A DNA stretch of 64,000 bases from Neotamlana laminarinivorans (GTDB lineage: Bacteria; Bacteroidota; Bacteroidia; Flavobacteriales; Flavobacteriaceae). The translations under genes were made by a program, and so were the position numbers. Each line of letters begins with the position of its first letter. Positions within the stretch are counted from its first letter, which is position 1. The stretch is taken from contig NZ_JAJAPW010000004.1 in NCBI RefSeq assembly GCF_020523925.1, forward strand, positions 434,001 to 498,000. The letters are read 5' to 3'. A model generated the notes under the pieces. It ran no database searches. It had not been told where the DNA came from and saw nothing but the letters and a program-made list of their open reading frames with translations. Positions 18,702 through 27,701 of the stretch are shown one piece after another.

Positions 18702-19543
18702 TGGGCACTATTGTTCAAGACTTAAAATATAAATTTTCTAATTTAAATGTGCTTGAAAAAATTATAGCCATAAATGTGGTTGTATTTATTTTATCATTAC
18801 CGTTTAAAAATGAATTAGGATGGCTTGAGCTACCAAGTAATTTAAGTGAGTTTATTACTAAACCATGGACCATAATTAGTTACGCTTTTTTACATTTCGA
18901 TGGGTTGCATATTCTATTTAATATGCTCTGGTTGTATTTTTTAGGGCGTATGTTTTTAAATCTATTTAGCCCTAAAATGGCGTTAAATATTTATTTTTTG
19001 GGAGCTATATTTGGTGGTATATTATTTATATTGGGTTATAATTTATTACCATCACTTTTTGGAGGTCATTCTAGACTGTTAGGTGCTTCTGCTGCAGTTA
19101 GGGCTTTACTTATTTTTTTATGTGCTTATATGCCCAATCAAGAAGTACGTTTTTTTACTTTTAATATTAAGCTTTGGTATATAGGTTTAGGTATTGTAGT
19201 TTTAGATGTGTTTGGCTTGTTTGGAGTTAATTCAGGAGGTAATCTAGCACATTTGGGTGGTGCAATTCTTGGTTATGTTTATGCCAAACAATTACATACA
19301 GGAAGCGATATTGGTAAAGGTTTCGAACGTTTTATGGATAAAATTGTAAATATTTTTAAGTCCTCTAAAAGAGGACCGTTAAAAACTGTTCATAAAAATA
19401 AAGTTGGCGGATACACTAAAGCCGATTTTAATGAGTTTAATACTCAAAAAAAAATTGATGTTATTCTAGATAAAATAAGTAAAAGTGGTTACGATAGTTT
19501 AACATCAGAAGAAAAAGAATTCCTGTTTAGAGCAGGGAAATAA
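18701..19543 (+). CDS. Rhomboid family intramembrane protease (second of a pair)
   Basis: A 280-residue protein using the ATG at 18701 (MGTIVQDLKYKF), which overlaps the preceding stop by one base. The rhomboid core is present: FLHFDGLHILFNMLWLYFLG, Ser130 in LLGASAAVRA (canonical GxSGA has become GASAA) and His184 in NLAHLGGA. The cytoplasmic tail of about 75 residues is basic, then ends in a helix-forming LTSEEKEFLFRAGK. Translational coupling to the first rhomboid suggests joint action. Confidence 0.9.
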   Translation: MGTIVQDLKYKFSNLNVLEKIIAINVVVFILSLPFKNELGWLELPSNLSEFITKPWTIISYAFLHFDGLHILFNMLWLYFLGRMFLNLFSPKMALNIYFLGAIFGGILFILGYNLLPSLFGGHSRLLGASAAVRALLIFLCAYMPNQEVRFFTFNIKLWYIGLGIVVLDVFGLFGVNSGGNLAHLGGAILGYVYAKQLHTGSDIGKGFERFMDKIVNIFKSSKRGPLKTVHKNKVGGYTKADFNEFNTQKKIDVILDKISKSGYDSLTSEEKEFLFRAGK

Positions 19544-19597
19544 CTGTTAAAGCTAGAAGCTAAAGTTTAAAAACTAAGGCATATATAGTAGAAAGCT

Positions 19598-20623
19598 ATG
19601 AGTAAACTAAGCTTCACGAATAAAATAGTTTATTTTTTAAATACAGTCGTTGCTGTATTACTATTGCTGTCTTATATTTTGCCATTTTTACCGCCAAAAA
19701 CCTTTAGTATTCTTGCAGTCCTTAATCTGGGCGTTTCTTTTTTAATAATACTTAATGTTATATTTTTTATTTATTGGTTAATTAAGTTTAAACGAAAGTT
19801 TATGCTGTCTTTAACCGTATTGCTCATAGGTTATTTTGGCTTTGGTTCGCTTTACAAGTTTTCATCTGCTAAAAATATTGAAGATAGCGGTAATTTTAAA
19901 GTGATGAATTATAATGTTCGTTTGTTTAATTTATACGAATGGTTACCAGGAACCGATGTTGATGCTAAAATTATAGATTTAATTAAAACAGAATCGCCAG
20001 ATATTTTAAGCCTTCAAGAATATCATTCTCGGGAGGATGTTAATTTATCTTTTTTTAAATATAAATATGAAAAACTTTCAGGTAAAAAAATAAAATCAGG
20101 ACAAGCCATTTACTCTCAGTTTCCCATAATAAACTCGGGTTCTATCGAGTTTCCAAATACATCAAATAATGCCATTTTTGCTGATGTGGTAAAAGGTAAC
20201 GATACCATTCGCGTGTATAATATTCATTTAGAGTCAATGCGAATTAACACACAGGTTGAAAGTTTAAAAAAGGAAAACTCCGAGCGTTTGTTTAATCGTA
20301 TTAGCAATACATTTAAAATGCAACAGTTTCAAACAGAATTGTTTTTAATGCACAAAAAGCAATGTGATTATAAAATGATTATTTGTGGCGATTTTAATAA
20401 CACCGCTTTTTCATATGTTTATAAAACTATAAAAGGAGATTTAAACGATACTTTTATACAGGCTGGTTCTGGTTTTGGTCGTACATATCATTTTAAATTC
20501 TTTCCTGTTCGTATAGACTTTATTTTTGCAGATCAAGCTTTTAATGTAAATGGTTTTAAAACCTACGATAACTACTATTCCGATCATTATCCAATTACAG
20601 CAACTTTAAGTTTAAAAAAATAG
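19598..20623 (+). CDS. Membrane-bound endonuclease/exonuclease/phosphatase (EEP) family protein
   Basis: A 341-residue protein with three N-terminal membrane segments (about 10-30, 36-62, 68-85), then an EEP domain from about 98. Visible motifs are MNYNVRLFN, LSLQEYH (metal Glu), YNIHLES, ICGDFNN and SDHYPI (catalytic His), plus RIDFIFAD. The domain is predicted to sit outside the cytoplasm. The fold covers nucleases, sphingomyelinases and phosphatases, so the substrate is open. Confidence 0.87.
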   Translation: MSKLSFTNKIVYFLNTVVAVLLLLSYILPFLPPKTFSILAVLNLGVSFLIILNVIFFIYWLIKFKRKFMLSLTVLLIGYFGFGSLYKFSSAKNIEDSGNFKVMNYNVRLFNLYEWLPGTDVDAKIIDLIKTESPDILSLQEYHSREDVNLSFFKYKYEKLSGKKIKSGQAIYSQFPIINSGSIEFPNTSNNAIFADVVKGNDTIRVYNIHLESMRINTQVESLKKENSERLFNRISNTFKMQQFQTELFLMHKKQCDYKMIICGDFNNTAFSYVYKTIKGDLNDTFIQAGSGFGRTYHFKFFPVRIDFIFADQAFNVNGFKTYDNYYSDHYPITATLSLKK

Positions 20624-20653
20624 CATAACTTCTACTTAACATGTTTGCTTAAA

Positions 20654-20673
20654 AAATAGCTTTATAGCTATTT
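20654..20673 (+). terminator. Weak hairpin after the EEP gene
   Basis: An 8-bp AT-rich inverted repeat (AAATAGCT / AGCTATTT, 4-base loop) 31 bases after the stop. There is no T-run after it, so it is only a possible terminator. Confidence 0.3.
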
Positions 20674-20682
20674 CCCGATAAC

Positions 20683-20711
20683 TTTATAATAACCTTTACA
20701 AGTTATGTTTG
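20683..20711 (+). promoter_or_regulatory. Promoter of the sulfotransferase-like gene
   Basis: TATGTTTG at 20704-20711 fits TAnnTTTG, with TTTA at 20683-20686 spaced by 17 bases. The start codon lies 29 bases downstream. Confidence 0.55.
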
Positions 20712-20739
20712 TTTATTACTAACCATTTAGTTTTTAACA

Positions 20740-21636
20740 ATGCAAACGCAACACAATACACAACAACCTGAAGTTTTTTTTCATGTAGGTACCGCAAAAA
20801 CAGGAACAACTTTTTTACAATATCGCGTATTCCCAAAGTTACAAGGCCTTTCTTATATTCAACGTACACGCTACAAAAAAGCTATTAAAATTATAAAAAA
20901 AGGCAAACACAACCGATATTTAGTGTCTCGAGAGTTAGATCGACGTGTTTTTGAAAAGGAAGTAGAACGTTTTGCAAAAGCATACCCAAATACCTTAGCA
21001 ATTATTGTATTTAGAAGGCATGATAGCTATATAGCATCAGAGTATCGCAGGTATGTAAAAAATGGTTTTACAGGAAGTTTTAAAGATTTTTTTGATGTAC
21101 AAAATGATTCAGGGTTCTTTAAAAAAGAACATATGGACTATGATAGACAAATAAAAATTTTAGAAAAAAGCTTTAATGTAAAACCTCTTGTTTTAGTTTA
21201 CAACGATTTAAAAAATGACTCGAAAGCATTTATAGGAGGCATTGCAAATGCTTTAGAAGCCACTGTAGATTTAAGTACTTTAGATTTATCTAGAAAACAC
21301 AAATCCTATTTCGAAAAACAATTAAAAGCGATGCAATTTATGAGCAAGTATATAAACATGACCAAACGTCGCGGATTTAAAAACAGCTTTTTAAACTTAT
21401 TATTTAGGCTGTATTTAGGAACATTACGATATGGAATTCTACATGGTGCGCGATTATTGCCAGATACCATGTTTTCAAAATCACCACTTATTAGCAAGAA
21501 GGATTTAAAAGAGGTTAAAAAATATTATAAAGCCGAGTGGAAAGCTTGTAAATCTTACAGTACAAGATTGGTTACAGATTTTAGTCAAATTGAAGCTGTA
21601 GATTTAAATGAAGATTTAATTTACGGCGGAATATAG
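20740..21636 (+). CDS. Sulfotransferase-fold protein (PAPS-dependent type)
   Basis: A 298-residue protein with a P-loop-like 5'-phosphosulfate-binding motif (HVGTAKTGTTFLQ, residues 15-27) and a probable 3'-phosphate-binding region at 90-100 (VFRRHDSYIAS, Arg92/Arg93 and Ser100). Both fit the eukaryotic-type sulfotransferase family found in many bacteria. The acceptor is unknown; polysaccharide and lipid sulfation are both possible. It has its own promoter and no related neighbours. Confidence 0.72.
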   Translation: MQTQHNTQQPEVFFHVGTAKTGTTFLQYRVFPKLQGLSYIQRTRYKKAIKIIKKGKHNRYLVSRELDRRVFEKEVERFAKAYPNTLAIIVFRRHDSYIASEYRRYVKNGFTGSFKDFFDVQNDSGFFKKEHMDYDRQIKILEKSFNVKPLVLVYNDLKNDSKAFIGGIANALEATVDLSTLDLSRKHKSYFEKQLKAMQFMSKYINMTKRRGFKNSFLNLLFRLYLGTLRYGILHGARLLPDTMFSKSPLISKKDLKEVKKYYKAEWKACKSYSTRLVTDFSQIEAVDLNEDLIYGGI

Positions 21637-21637
21637 C

Positions 21638-21946
21638 TTACATAAAACGGCAATCTAAAATATCGGCAATAATGTGAATTACGAGGCCTAAGGCCACTAA
21701 TCGAGATTTTTTAGGCACTAGCAGAAATATATAAAACAAAATAGCAAACCAAGAATGTAACGGATGATAGCCAATACTACAGCGACCCGAGTCGAAAATT
21801 GGTGTGGCTAATAAATGGTCTAAATCTATTAATATTCCAGCAACCATGGTTAGGTAGGCAATTTTCCAGTTGGCTTTATAAAACAATAAAGCAATTACAA
21901 GTGGTAATAAAAAGTGTGTGCCGTAATGTACAATGGGTTGTAGCAT
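21638..21946 (-). CDS. DUF6122-type small membrane protein
   Basis: A 102-residue protein using the ATG at 21946 (MLQPIVHYGTHFLLPLV), which overlaps the WbqC stop by one base; a longer frame from 21970 would overlap that gene by 25 bases. It is hydrophobic with conserved His/Asp spots: DLDHLLA, GYHPLHSW and HIIADILDC. These resemble membrane metal-dependent hydrolase-like families. The DUF assignment is from memory of flavobacterial homologues. Confidence 0.68.
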   Translation of the reverse strand: MLQPIVHYGTHFLLPLVIALLFYKANWKIAYLTMVAGILIDLDHLLATPIFDSGRCSIGYHPLHSWFAILFYIFLLVPKKSRLVALGLVIHIIADILDCRFM

Positions 21947-22569
21947 TATATTGCATTTAGTTGCTGACACTCTAAATAATTTAAGGCATTTGGGCCTTCG
22001 TTAAATAGTAAATCCAGAATACTTAAATTGGGTATAAAACCGTGTTTACTGCTAAAAACTTGGGTGTAGCTATCAAAGTTAGGCGTGCTTTCCTTTTTTG
22101 CATTAACCAGTGGTCTAAAATCTGTTTTATCGTTTATTTCTTTTTGATAAGTTTCAGATTTTGTAAAATTTAAATCCAATTGTAAACAATCACAAATTAC
22201 CTCAAAACATTTCAAATTAAAATCTAGAATAAAGTCTTGTTTTGTTGTAAATAATGGTTGTAATTCATCTTCATAAAATTCAAAAAAAGGTGAAGTTTTG
22301 TAAGCCGATTCTAAAGATTTCCAATGATTAAGTTGCCATTTTTCTTCATTAAAAATTTTAACGTCGCGGTATTTTTGTCTGTTTTTTTGCGAGTAACTAA
22401 CTGGAATATTTAAAGTAAGTTTTCCGTTTGCGCCGTAAATATTTGTACGATTACGGTAGGTTTGTTTTATAAAATTATCATCCATTTCAAAACATACTTC
22501 GTCTGCATTTGCCATAGCAACAAAGTGTTTAATGTTTGGAAAATATGTTGGGTGGATAATAATGTTCAT
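21946..22569 (-). CDS. WbqC-like family protein
   Basis: A 207-residue protein that begins with the WbqC-like pattern IIHPTYFPNIKHFVAMANAD and contains TYRNRTNIYGANGKLTLNIPV. Members occur in polysaccharide or O-antigen contexts and in a conserved flavobacterial neighbourhood beside lepB. The biochemical function is not established. Confidence 0.82.
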   Translation of the reverse strand: MNIIIHPTYFPNIKHFVAMANADEVCFEMDDNFIKQTYRNRTNIYGANGKLTLNIPVSYSQKNRQKYRDVKIFNEEKWQLNHWKSLESAYKTSPFFEFYEDELQPLFTTKQDFILDFNLKCFEVICDCLQLDLNFTKSETYQKEINDKTDFRPLVNAKKESTPNFDSYTQVFSSKHGFIPNLSILDLLFNEGPNALNYLECQQLNAI

Positions 22570-22576
22570 AATCTAA

Positions 22577-22596
22577 ATTCCCACGATAGTGGGAAT
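22577..22596. repeat. Short perfect palindrome, REP-like hairpin
   Basis: ATTCCCAC and GTGGGAAT flank a GATA loop, giving a perfect 8-bp stem in the 92-base gap between lepB and the WbqC gene. It could be a stray repetitive extragenic palindrome or a weak mRNA processing hairpin. No second copy was noticed in the window. Confidence 0.4.
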
Positions 22597-22661
22597 CTTA
22601 ATAGAAGTTTTCTTAATGTTTTAAATCGCTTAAAGTGTATGAAGTGTTTCGATAGTTTTTG

Positions 22662-24233
22662 TTATTCTGCCTTCTTACGCTTACGCCATTGGCTAAACCC
22701 GAAATAAGCAGCTAATAATACTAAAAACGGAATTAAGAAAGAGGTTGCTTTACCTGTTCCAGAAACGGTTGTAAAAAAGCGTTCCCAACGTGGGCTTGAA
22801 CCATCCCAACTCATCCAAATAAACACCGGTTTACCAACTACATGGCTAAACGGTACAAATCCCCACGCACGAGCATCAATAGAGTTGTGGCGGTTATCTC
22901 CCATCATCCAATAATAATTCTGTTTAAATGTGTAGCTGTTGGCCACTTCACCATTTATTAAAATTTGATTACCGTTTACACTTAAGGTATTGCCTTCGTA
23001 TTCTGTAATGGCTCGTTTATAAAGTGGTAAATTATCAATTGTAATTTCTATACTTTTTCCTTCTTCAGGAATATAAAGTGGTCCAAATTGATCTACGTTC
23101 CAGTTGTAGTTTGGATCGTGTGGAAAAATACCTGGATCACGCATACCTTTTTCTTTTATGTTGGGCGTAATACTAACTACATTTGGGTTGTTTTTAAATT
23201 TAGCTAATGCTTCATCTGAAATAGCTGAAAAATAATAGGTGTTTTGGTTGTTTATAATAGTAAAACCATCAGTAATGTCGTAACGATCTTTTAAAAACTT
23301 AGGGTTAAACTGACTCGTTTTAGGTTGTACAAAATAACTAAATTGTAAGTGGGCTCTATCTGGCAGTTCGTTTTTCTTTCCGTTAATATAAACAAAACCA
23401 TCGCGAACTTCTAAAGTATCACCAGCAACACCAACACATCGTTTAACTAAGTTGGTTTTTTTATCGATTGGCTTGTAGTAATTACGATCTGGATGAAAAT
23501 TATTCATATCTAAAAGCGTATCGGCTGGTTGGTTAAATACTACAATGTCGTTACGCTCTATTTTTTCAAACCCAGGAATGCGCAAATAGGGCAGTTGTAA
23601 CAGGTTTTTCCATGACTTACTATCCTTATGATCATCAAATAAATACGATTTCTTTTTTATAACAGGAATAGTGTCGTGTACCATTGGAGCAGCCACAGTT
23701 GTATTAGGTACACGGGCTCCGTAGTGAAATTTACTAACAAATAAAAAGTCGCCAACTAGCAACGATTTTTCTAGGGACGACGACGGAATAGTAAATGGCT
23801 GTATAAAATAAGTGTGTACAATAGTTGCAGCCACGATAGCGAATAAAATAGAACTTGTCCATTCACCAGAACCAGATTTTGGTTGTAAACTCCTGTTCTC
23901 AACATAACTTACATCTGCAACATAATTTAAATAGTAGTTGTAAAAACCTAAGGTTAAAACAGCAAGAGCAGTGTCTAAATGAGTGTTTTTACCAAAACTT
24001 CTGGCAGTTTCTACCCAAACTACAATAAACATGATTAGGTTTACAATTGGTAGGAATAATAAAATTGTCCACCACCAAGGGCGGTTAATTATTTTCATTA
24101 AAATTACGGCATTGTAAACAGGAACAAAGGCTTCCCAAGCTTGTTTACCAGCTTTAATATAAAGTTTCCAGGTGCCTAAACCATGAATTACTTGAATAAT
24201 TAAAAAGAAAATAAACCACTGCGACCAAGTCAT
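22662..24233 (-). CDS. lepB: Signal peptidase I with N-terminal membrane extension
   Basis: This cleaves Sec signal peptides. At 523 residues it is long: residues 1-105 form an extra membrane domain (MTWSQWFIFFLIIQVIHGLG, then PWWWTILLFLPIVNLIMFI), probably DUF5684-like. The protease part follows, with the nucleophile Ser153 in PSSSLEKSLL (Met replaced by Leu), the base Lys in LVKRCVGVAGDTLEV near residue 250, and GDNRHNSIDARAWGFVP near 460. Large insertions lie between these motifs. It sits in a run with dapB, DUF5683 and parAB. Confidence 0.93.
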   Translation of the reverse strand: MTWSQWFIFFLIIQVIHGLGTWKLYIKAGKQAWEAFVPVYNAVILMKIINRPWWWTILLFLPIVNLIMFIVVWVETARSFGKNTHLDTALAVLTLGFYNYYLNYVADVSYVENRSLQPKSGSGEWTSSILFAIVAATIVHTYFIQPFTIPSSSLEKSLLVGDFLFVSKFHYGARVPNTTVAAPMVHDTIPVIKKKSYLFDDHKDSKSWKNLLQLPYLRIPGFEKIERNDIVVFNQPADTLLDMNNFHPDRNYYKPIDKKTNLVKRCVGVAGDTLEVRDGFVYINGKKNELPDRAHLQFSYFVQPKTSQFNPKFLKDRYDITDGFTIINNQNTYYFSAISDEALAKFKNNPNVVSITPNIKEKGMRDPGIFPHDPNYNWNVDQFGPLYIPEEGKSIEITIDNLPLYKRAITEYEGNTLSVNGNQILINGEVANSYTFKQNYYWMMGDNRHNSIDARAWGFVPFSHVVGKPVFIWMSWDGSSPRWERFFTTVSGTGKATSFLIPFLVLLAAYFGFSQWRKRKKAE

Positions 24234-24298
24234 AATTTTAAATTTTTATTGTTTTGTTAGTGCTATACTGAATTTATTAGTTACAAACTTAAGTAGTT

Positions 24299-25003
24299 TT
24301 AACCAATATTTAACACGTCGTTCATAGTAAATACACCTGTTTTGCCAATAATCCATTCTGCAGCGATTACTGCTCCTAGTGCAAAGCCTTGGCGGTTATG
24401 AGCAACGTGGTCTATTGTTATGGTGTCTACTTCGCTAGCGTAAGTAATGGTATGTGTACCCGGAACATCTTCAATACGTTTTGCTGTAATTGGAATGATG
24501 TTTTCTCCGTTTTCATCTAATTTCCAATCGCTAAAATTATTATTGTTTGAAATTATATCGTTGGCTAAAGAAATAGCCGTACCGCTTGGAGCATCAAGTT
24601 TTTGGGTGTGATGAATTTCTTCCATTGAAACGTTGTATTGTTTTAAGTTACTCATCATTTTTGCTAAGTACTTATTCATTTCAAAGAAAATATTAACTCC
24701 TAAACTAAAGTTTGAAGCATAAATAAATGCGCCTTTTTTTTCGTTACATAAATTTACAGCATTGTTGAAATTATCTAGCCAACCAGTAGTACCTGAAATT
24801 ACAGGAACACCATTATTTAAGCAGTTAGATATATTATTAAAAGCCACGTTTGGGATACTAAAGTCTATAGCAACATCGGCAAGTGTTATATCGTAATTGG
24901 TGTTGTCTTTGTCTATTTTTAAAACAATTTCATGTCCGCGGTTAATGGCAATTTGTTCAATGGTTTTGCCCATTTTTCCGTATCCTAGTAAAGCTATTTT
25001 CAT
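24299..25003 (-). CDS. dapB: 4-hydroxy-tetrahydrodipicolinate reductase
   Basis: A lysine/diaminopimelate pathway reductase in the cytoplasm, 234 residues. The nucleotide-binding GYGKMGKTIEQ (residues 7-17) and the active-site EEIHHTQKLDAPSGTA (about 133-148) are present, as is VDTITIDHVAHNRQGFALGA near the C terminus. It is slightly short compared with proteobacterial enzymes but complete. Confidence 0.95.
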   Translation of the reverse strand: MKIALLGYGKMGKTIEQIAINRGHEIVLKIDKDNTNYDITLADVAIDFSIPNVAFNNISNCLNNGVPVISGTTGWLDNFNNAVNLCNEKKGAFIYASNFSLGVNIFFEMNKYLAKMMSNLKQYNVSMEEIHHTQKLDAPSGTAISLANDIISNNNNFSDWKLDENGENIIPITAKRIEDVPGTHTITYASEVDTITIDHVAHNRQGFALGAVIAAEWIIGKTGVFTMNDVLNIG

Positions 25004-25035
25004 ATGTTTATAATGGTAATTCTGTTTTGTAAAGG

Positions 25036-25668
25036 CTAAAACTTAAAATTTAATGTAAGGCCTAAATTATTTGTAGCATTAATTTCATTAAACTCGTAAT
25101 GTGGAGCTAAAGATAAGTTTTCATCTACGTTGTATTGCATTAAATGCGCATCAACATTAGCATCAATTATGTTTAAAGCATATAAACCAATAGTTACTAA
25201 TAATGAAATTTCTTTTTGTTGTTTGTAAAAATCTTGCGCAGTTTCAAGATTGTCGGTAGATATTCTAGGCTCGTCTAATAGTGTTCCGTCGGTATCGTAA
25301 TAAAATTCATCATTTGTAAAACCTGCAAGTCTACTTTTATAAGCATCGCGGTAACGATTGTACTGCTTGTTATTATCAATATAAAAATAAAGTCCTGTGC
25401 CAAGTGCGGCATATACAATAGGAACTTTCCAGTATTTTTTATTGTAAACTTGACCCAAACCAGGCAAAATAGCTGAAAAAAAAGCAGCTTTGGCAGGTCT
25501 TAACGGATCTATAGGTTTAGATATTTTAATTACAGAATCTATTACAACTTCCTTAGGAAGCTTTTCTTGTTCTGGTTTATCTTCACTTTTATCGGTTTGA
25601 GCTATTAATGAAAAACTGAAGCATAAAAATAATAGGCTTAATATTAAATTTTTATTTAGCACCTTCAA
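25036..25668 (-). CDS. DUF5683 domain protein, secreted/membrane
   Basis: A 210-residue protein with a signal peptide (LILSLLFLCFSFSLIAQ), then the DUF5683 core PLRPAKAAFFSAILPGLGQVYNKKYWKVPIVYAALGTG (given in part), which is a membrane-associated Pro/Gly hairpin-like segment, and a later helix (ISLLVTIGLYALNIIDANVDAHL). Function is unknown. It overlaps the end of parB by 17 bases, so it belongs to the par transcription unit. Confidence 0.78.
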   Translation of the reverse strand: MKVLNKNLILSLLFLCFSFSLIAQTDKSEDKPEQEKLPKEVVIDSVIKISKPIDPLRPAKAAFFSAILPGLGQVYNKKYWKVPIVYAALGTGLYFYIDNNKQYNRYRDAYKSRLAGFTNDEFYYDTDGTLLDEPRISTDNLETAQDFYKQQKEISLLVTIGLYALNIIDANVDAHLMQYNVDENLSLAPHYEFNEINATNNLGLTLNFKF

Positions 25669-26557
25669 CTAATTTTTTAATGCGGTTAAAATCTTCTTCG
25701 GAATGAAAGGGAATAGTAATTTTTCCTTTACCGTTTTTAGAGACTTTAACGTCAATTTTATGCCCAAAGTATTCCGAAAAGGAATTTATTCCACTTTTTA
25801 TAAATGTAGGGACAGTACCTTCAGTTTGTTTTGAAGAGGTTTCAGGGTTTGGTGAATTGTGATTTCTTACAATGTTTTCTGTTTCTCTAACAGATAGTTT
25901 TTTGGTTAGTATTTTTTCGTAAATATCTAACTGGTCGCTAGTATCTTCTATGGCTATTAATGCTCGCCCATGACCCATAGATATAAAGCCATCACGCATT
26001 CCTGTTTGAATTATAGGATCTAATTTAAGCAGACGTAAATAATTTGTTATTGTAGATCGTTTTTTACCAACTCGCTCACTCATTTGCTCTTGAGTAAGGT
26101 TGATTTCATCAATTAAACGTTGGTAAGATAAAGCAATTTCAATAGGATCTAAATCTTGTCGTTGAATATTTTCAACCAGAGCCATTTCTAACGATTCTTG
26201 ATCGTTAGCTATCCTTACATAGGCAGGAATAGTTTCTAATTCTAATAGTTTAGAGGCTCTAAAACGACGCTCACCAGACACGAGTTGATATTGGTTGTGT
26301 CCAATTTTTCTAACTGTTATTGGTTGAATTATTCCTAATTCTTTTATTGATGAGGCAAGTTCTTGTAAAGATTCTTCGCTAAAATTAGTACGTGGCTGAA
26401 ACGGGTTAACTTCAATAAAACTTAAATCAAGTTCTATGATGTTGCCTATAACTTTATCTGCATTTTTATCTTGTGCCGATTTTATATCATTTTCAGGATC
26501 TTTTAATAAGGCCGAGAGCCCTCTTCCTAAAGCTTGTTTCTTGTTTGCCTTCGCCAT
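25652..26557 (-). CDS. parB: Chromosome partitioning protein ParB
   Basis: A 301-residue CTP-dependent parS-binding protein. The N-terminal ParB domain carries NPFQPRTNF and the box LVSGERRFRASKLL, then ENIQRQDLDPIEIALSYQ and a helix-turn-helix region (LTQEQMSERVGKKRSTITNY). A basic C-terminal part follows (KIDVKVSKNGKGKITIPF). The gene is 4 bases after parA. I did not find a convincing parS 16-mer beside it. Confidence 0.95.
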   Translation of the reverse strand: MAKANKKQALGRGLSALLKDPENDIKSAQDKNADKVIGNIIELDLSFIEVNPFQPRTNFSEESLQELASSIKELGIIQPITVRKIGHNQYQLVSGERRFRASKLLELETIPAYVRIANDQESLEMALVENIQRQDLDPIEIALSYQRLIDEINLTQEQMSERVGKKRSTITNYLRLLKLDPIIQTGMRDGFISMGHGRALIAIEDTSDQLDIYEKILTKKLSVRETENIVRNHNSPNPETSSKQTEGTVPTFIKSGINSFSEYFGHKIDVKVSKNGKGKITIPFHSEEDFNRIKKLVEGAK

Positions 26558-26561
26558 AATT

Positions 26562-27326
26562 TTAGGAGTTTTTATTTATAATTTCTTTAGCTAAACTTAA
26601 ATAATTGTTGGCGCCTTTACTTGAGGCGTCAAAATTAATTATGCTTTCGCCGTAACTAGGAGCTTCGCTTAATCGAACATTGCGTTGTATTATAGTTTGA
26701 AAAACCATATCGTTAAAATGTTTTTGTACTTCCTCAACAACTTGGTTAGAAAGTCTTAAACGAGCATCATACATGGTAAGTAATAAGCCTTCAATATCTA
26801 AATCTTGATTATGAATTTTTTGTACACTCTTAATTGTGTTTAGTAATTTACCTAAACCTTCAAGTGCAAAATATTCGCATTGAATTGGAATAATTACAGA
26901 ATCTGCAGCAGTTAAAGCATTAAGAGTTAGTAAACCTAACGATGGTGCACAATCTATTAAAATATAATCATAATCATCTTTTATAGGTTTTAATGCTTTT
27001 TTAAGCATGTACTCACGATGATCTTTGTCTACCAATTCAATTTCTATAGCAACCAAATCAATGTGGGCTGGAATAATGTCAAGATTAGGAGTATCTGTAT
27101 TTAAAATAGCATCTTTTGGTTCATGCGAATGTTCTAAAAGTTGGTAGGTGCCAATTTCAACAGATTCAACATCTATACCAATTCCCGATGTAGCATTTGC
27201 CTGAGGATCGGCATCAATAAGTAATACTTTTTTTTCTAGAACGCCTAATGAAGCAGCTAAATTTATAGACGTAGTTGTTTTACCTACGCCTCCTTTTTGG
27301 TTAGCAATTGCAATAATTTTACCCAT
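26562..27326 (-). CDS. parA: Chromosome partitioning ATPase ParA (Soj)
   Basis: A 254-residue ATPase with the deviant Walker A KGGVGKTTTSINLA (residues 10-23), DADPQANAT and the Walker B-like DYDYILIDCAPSLGLLT. It partners with ParB. A TATTTTTA box on the minus strand (27351-27358), about 24 bases upstream, is a one-mismatch match to the -7 consensus. Confidence 0.95.
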   Translation of the reverse strand: MGKIIAIANQKGGVGKTTTSINLAASLGVLEKKVLLIDADPQANATSGIGIDVESVEIGTYQLLEHSHEPKDAILNTDTPNLDIIPAHIDLVAIEIELVDKDHREYMLKKALKPIKDDYDYILIDCAPSLGLLTLNALTAADSVIIPIQCEYFALEGLGKLLNTIKSVQKIHNQDLDIEGLLLTMYDARLRLSNQVVEEVQKHFNDMVFQTIIQRNVRLSEAPSYGESIINFDASSKGANNYLSLAKEIINKNS

Positions 27327-27670
27327 TAATCAGTTTGGTTTTATTAGCGGTAAAAATACGATTATTTCTTAGTAATAAAAACGGAACTTGTTAACAAAAC
27401 TGTAAAAGCATTTTTTTGGTTTATTTCGGCTTGGTATTATGATTAAACTCAGCCTTTTTGGCGAATTAAAATGATTGTAATTTTAAAGTGCAGAATTGTT
27501 TTGTGTTCTATTTTAGGAATTATAAACAGATTGTTAATCATCTAGATTTTGTTTCGTTTTTAATTTTTGTTTTTATAAAGCGTTGTCTTTTAGTTATTTA
27601 TTTGTAAATTGATGGGGTGCAAAATTATTTAACACGAGTTGTGAGCTTGTAATTTTTAAATGTTAATTTT

Positions 27671-27701
27671 TTTGTAAAAATGGAAAATAAATGTATTTTT
27701 G
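27671..27701 (+). promoter_or_regulatory. Promoter of the first alginate transcription unit
   Basis: TTTG at 27671-27674, a 19-base spacer and TATTTTTG at 27694-27701 form an exact Bacteroidota -33/-7 promoter. The last three bases of the -7 box are also the first three bases of the paired operator, so operator binding would block polymerase. Confidence 0.72.

Noticed and set aside
25652-27326. A parS site near parAB
   Set aside because: No 16-base palindrome close to the known parS consensus was found by eye in the par genes or the adjacent gap, so none is annotated.
27327-27690. A non-coding RNA or riboswitch in the intergenic region before the alginate locus
   Set aside because: The stretch is simply AT-rich with no convincing stem structure or conserved element.
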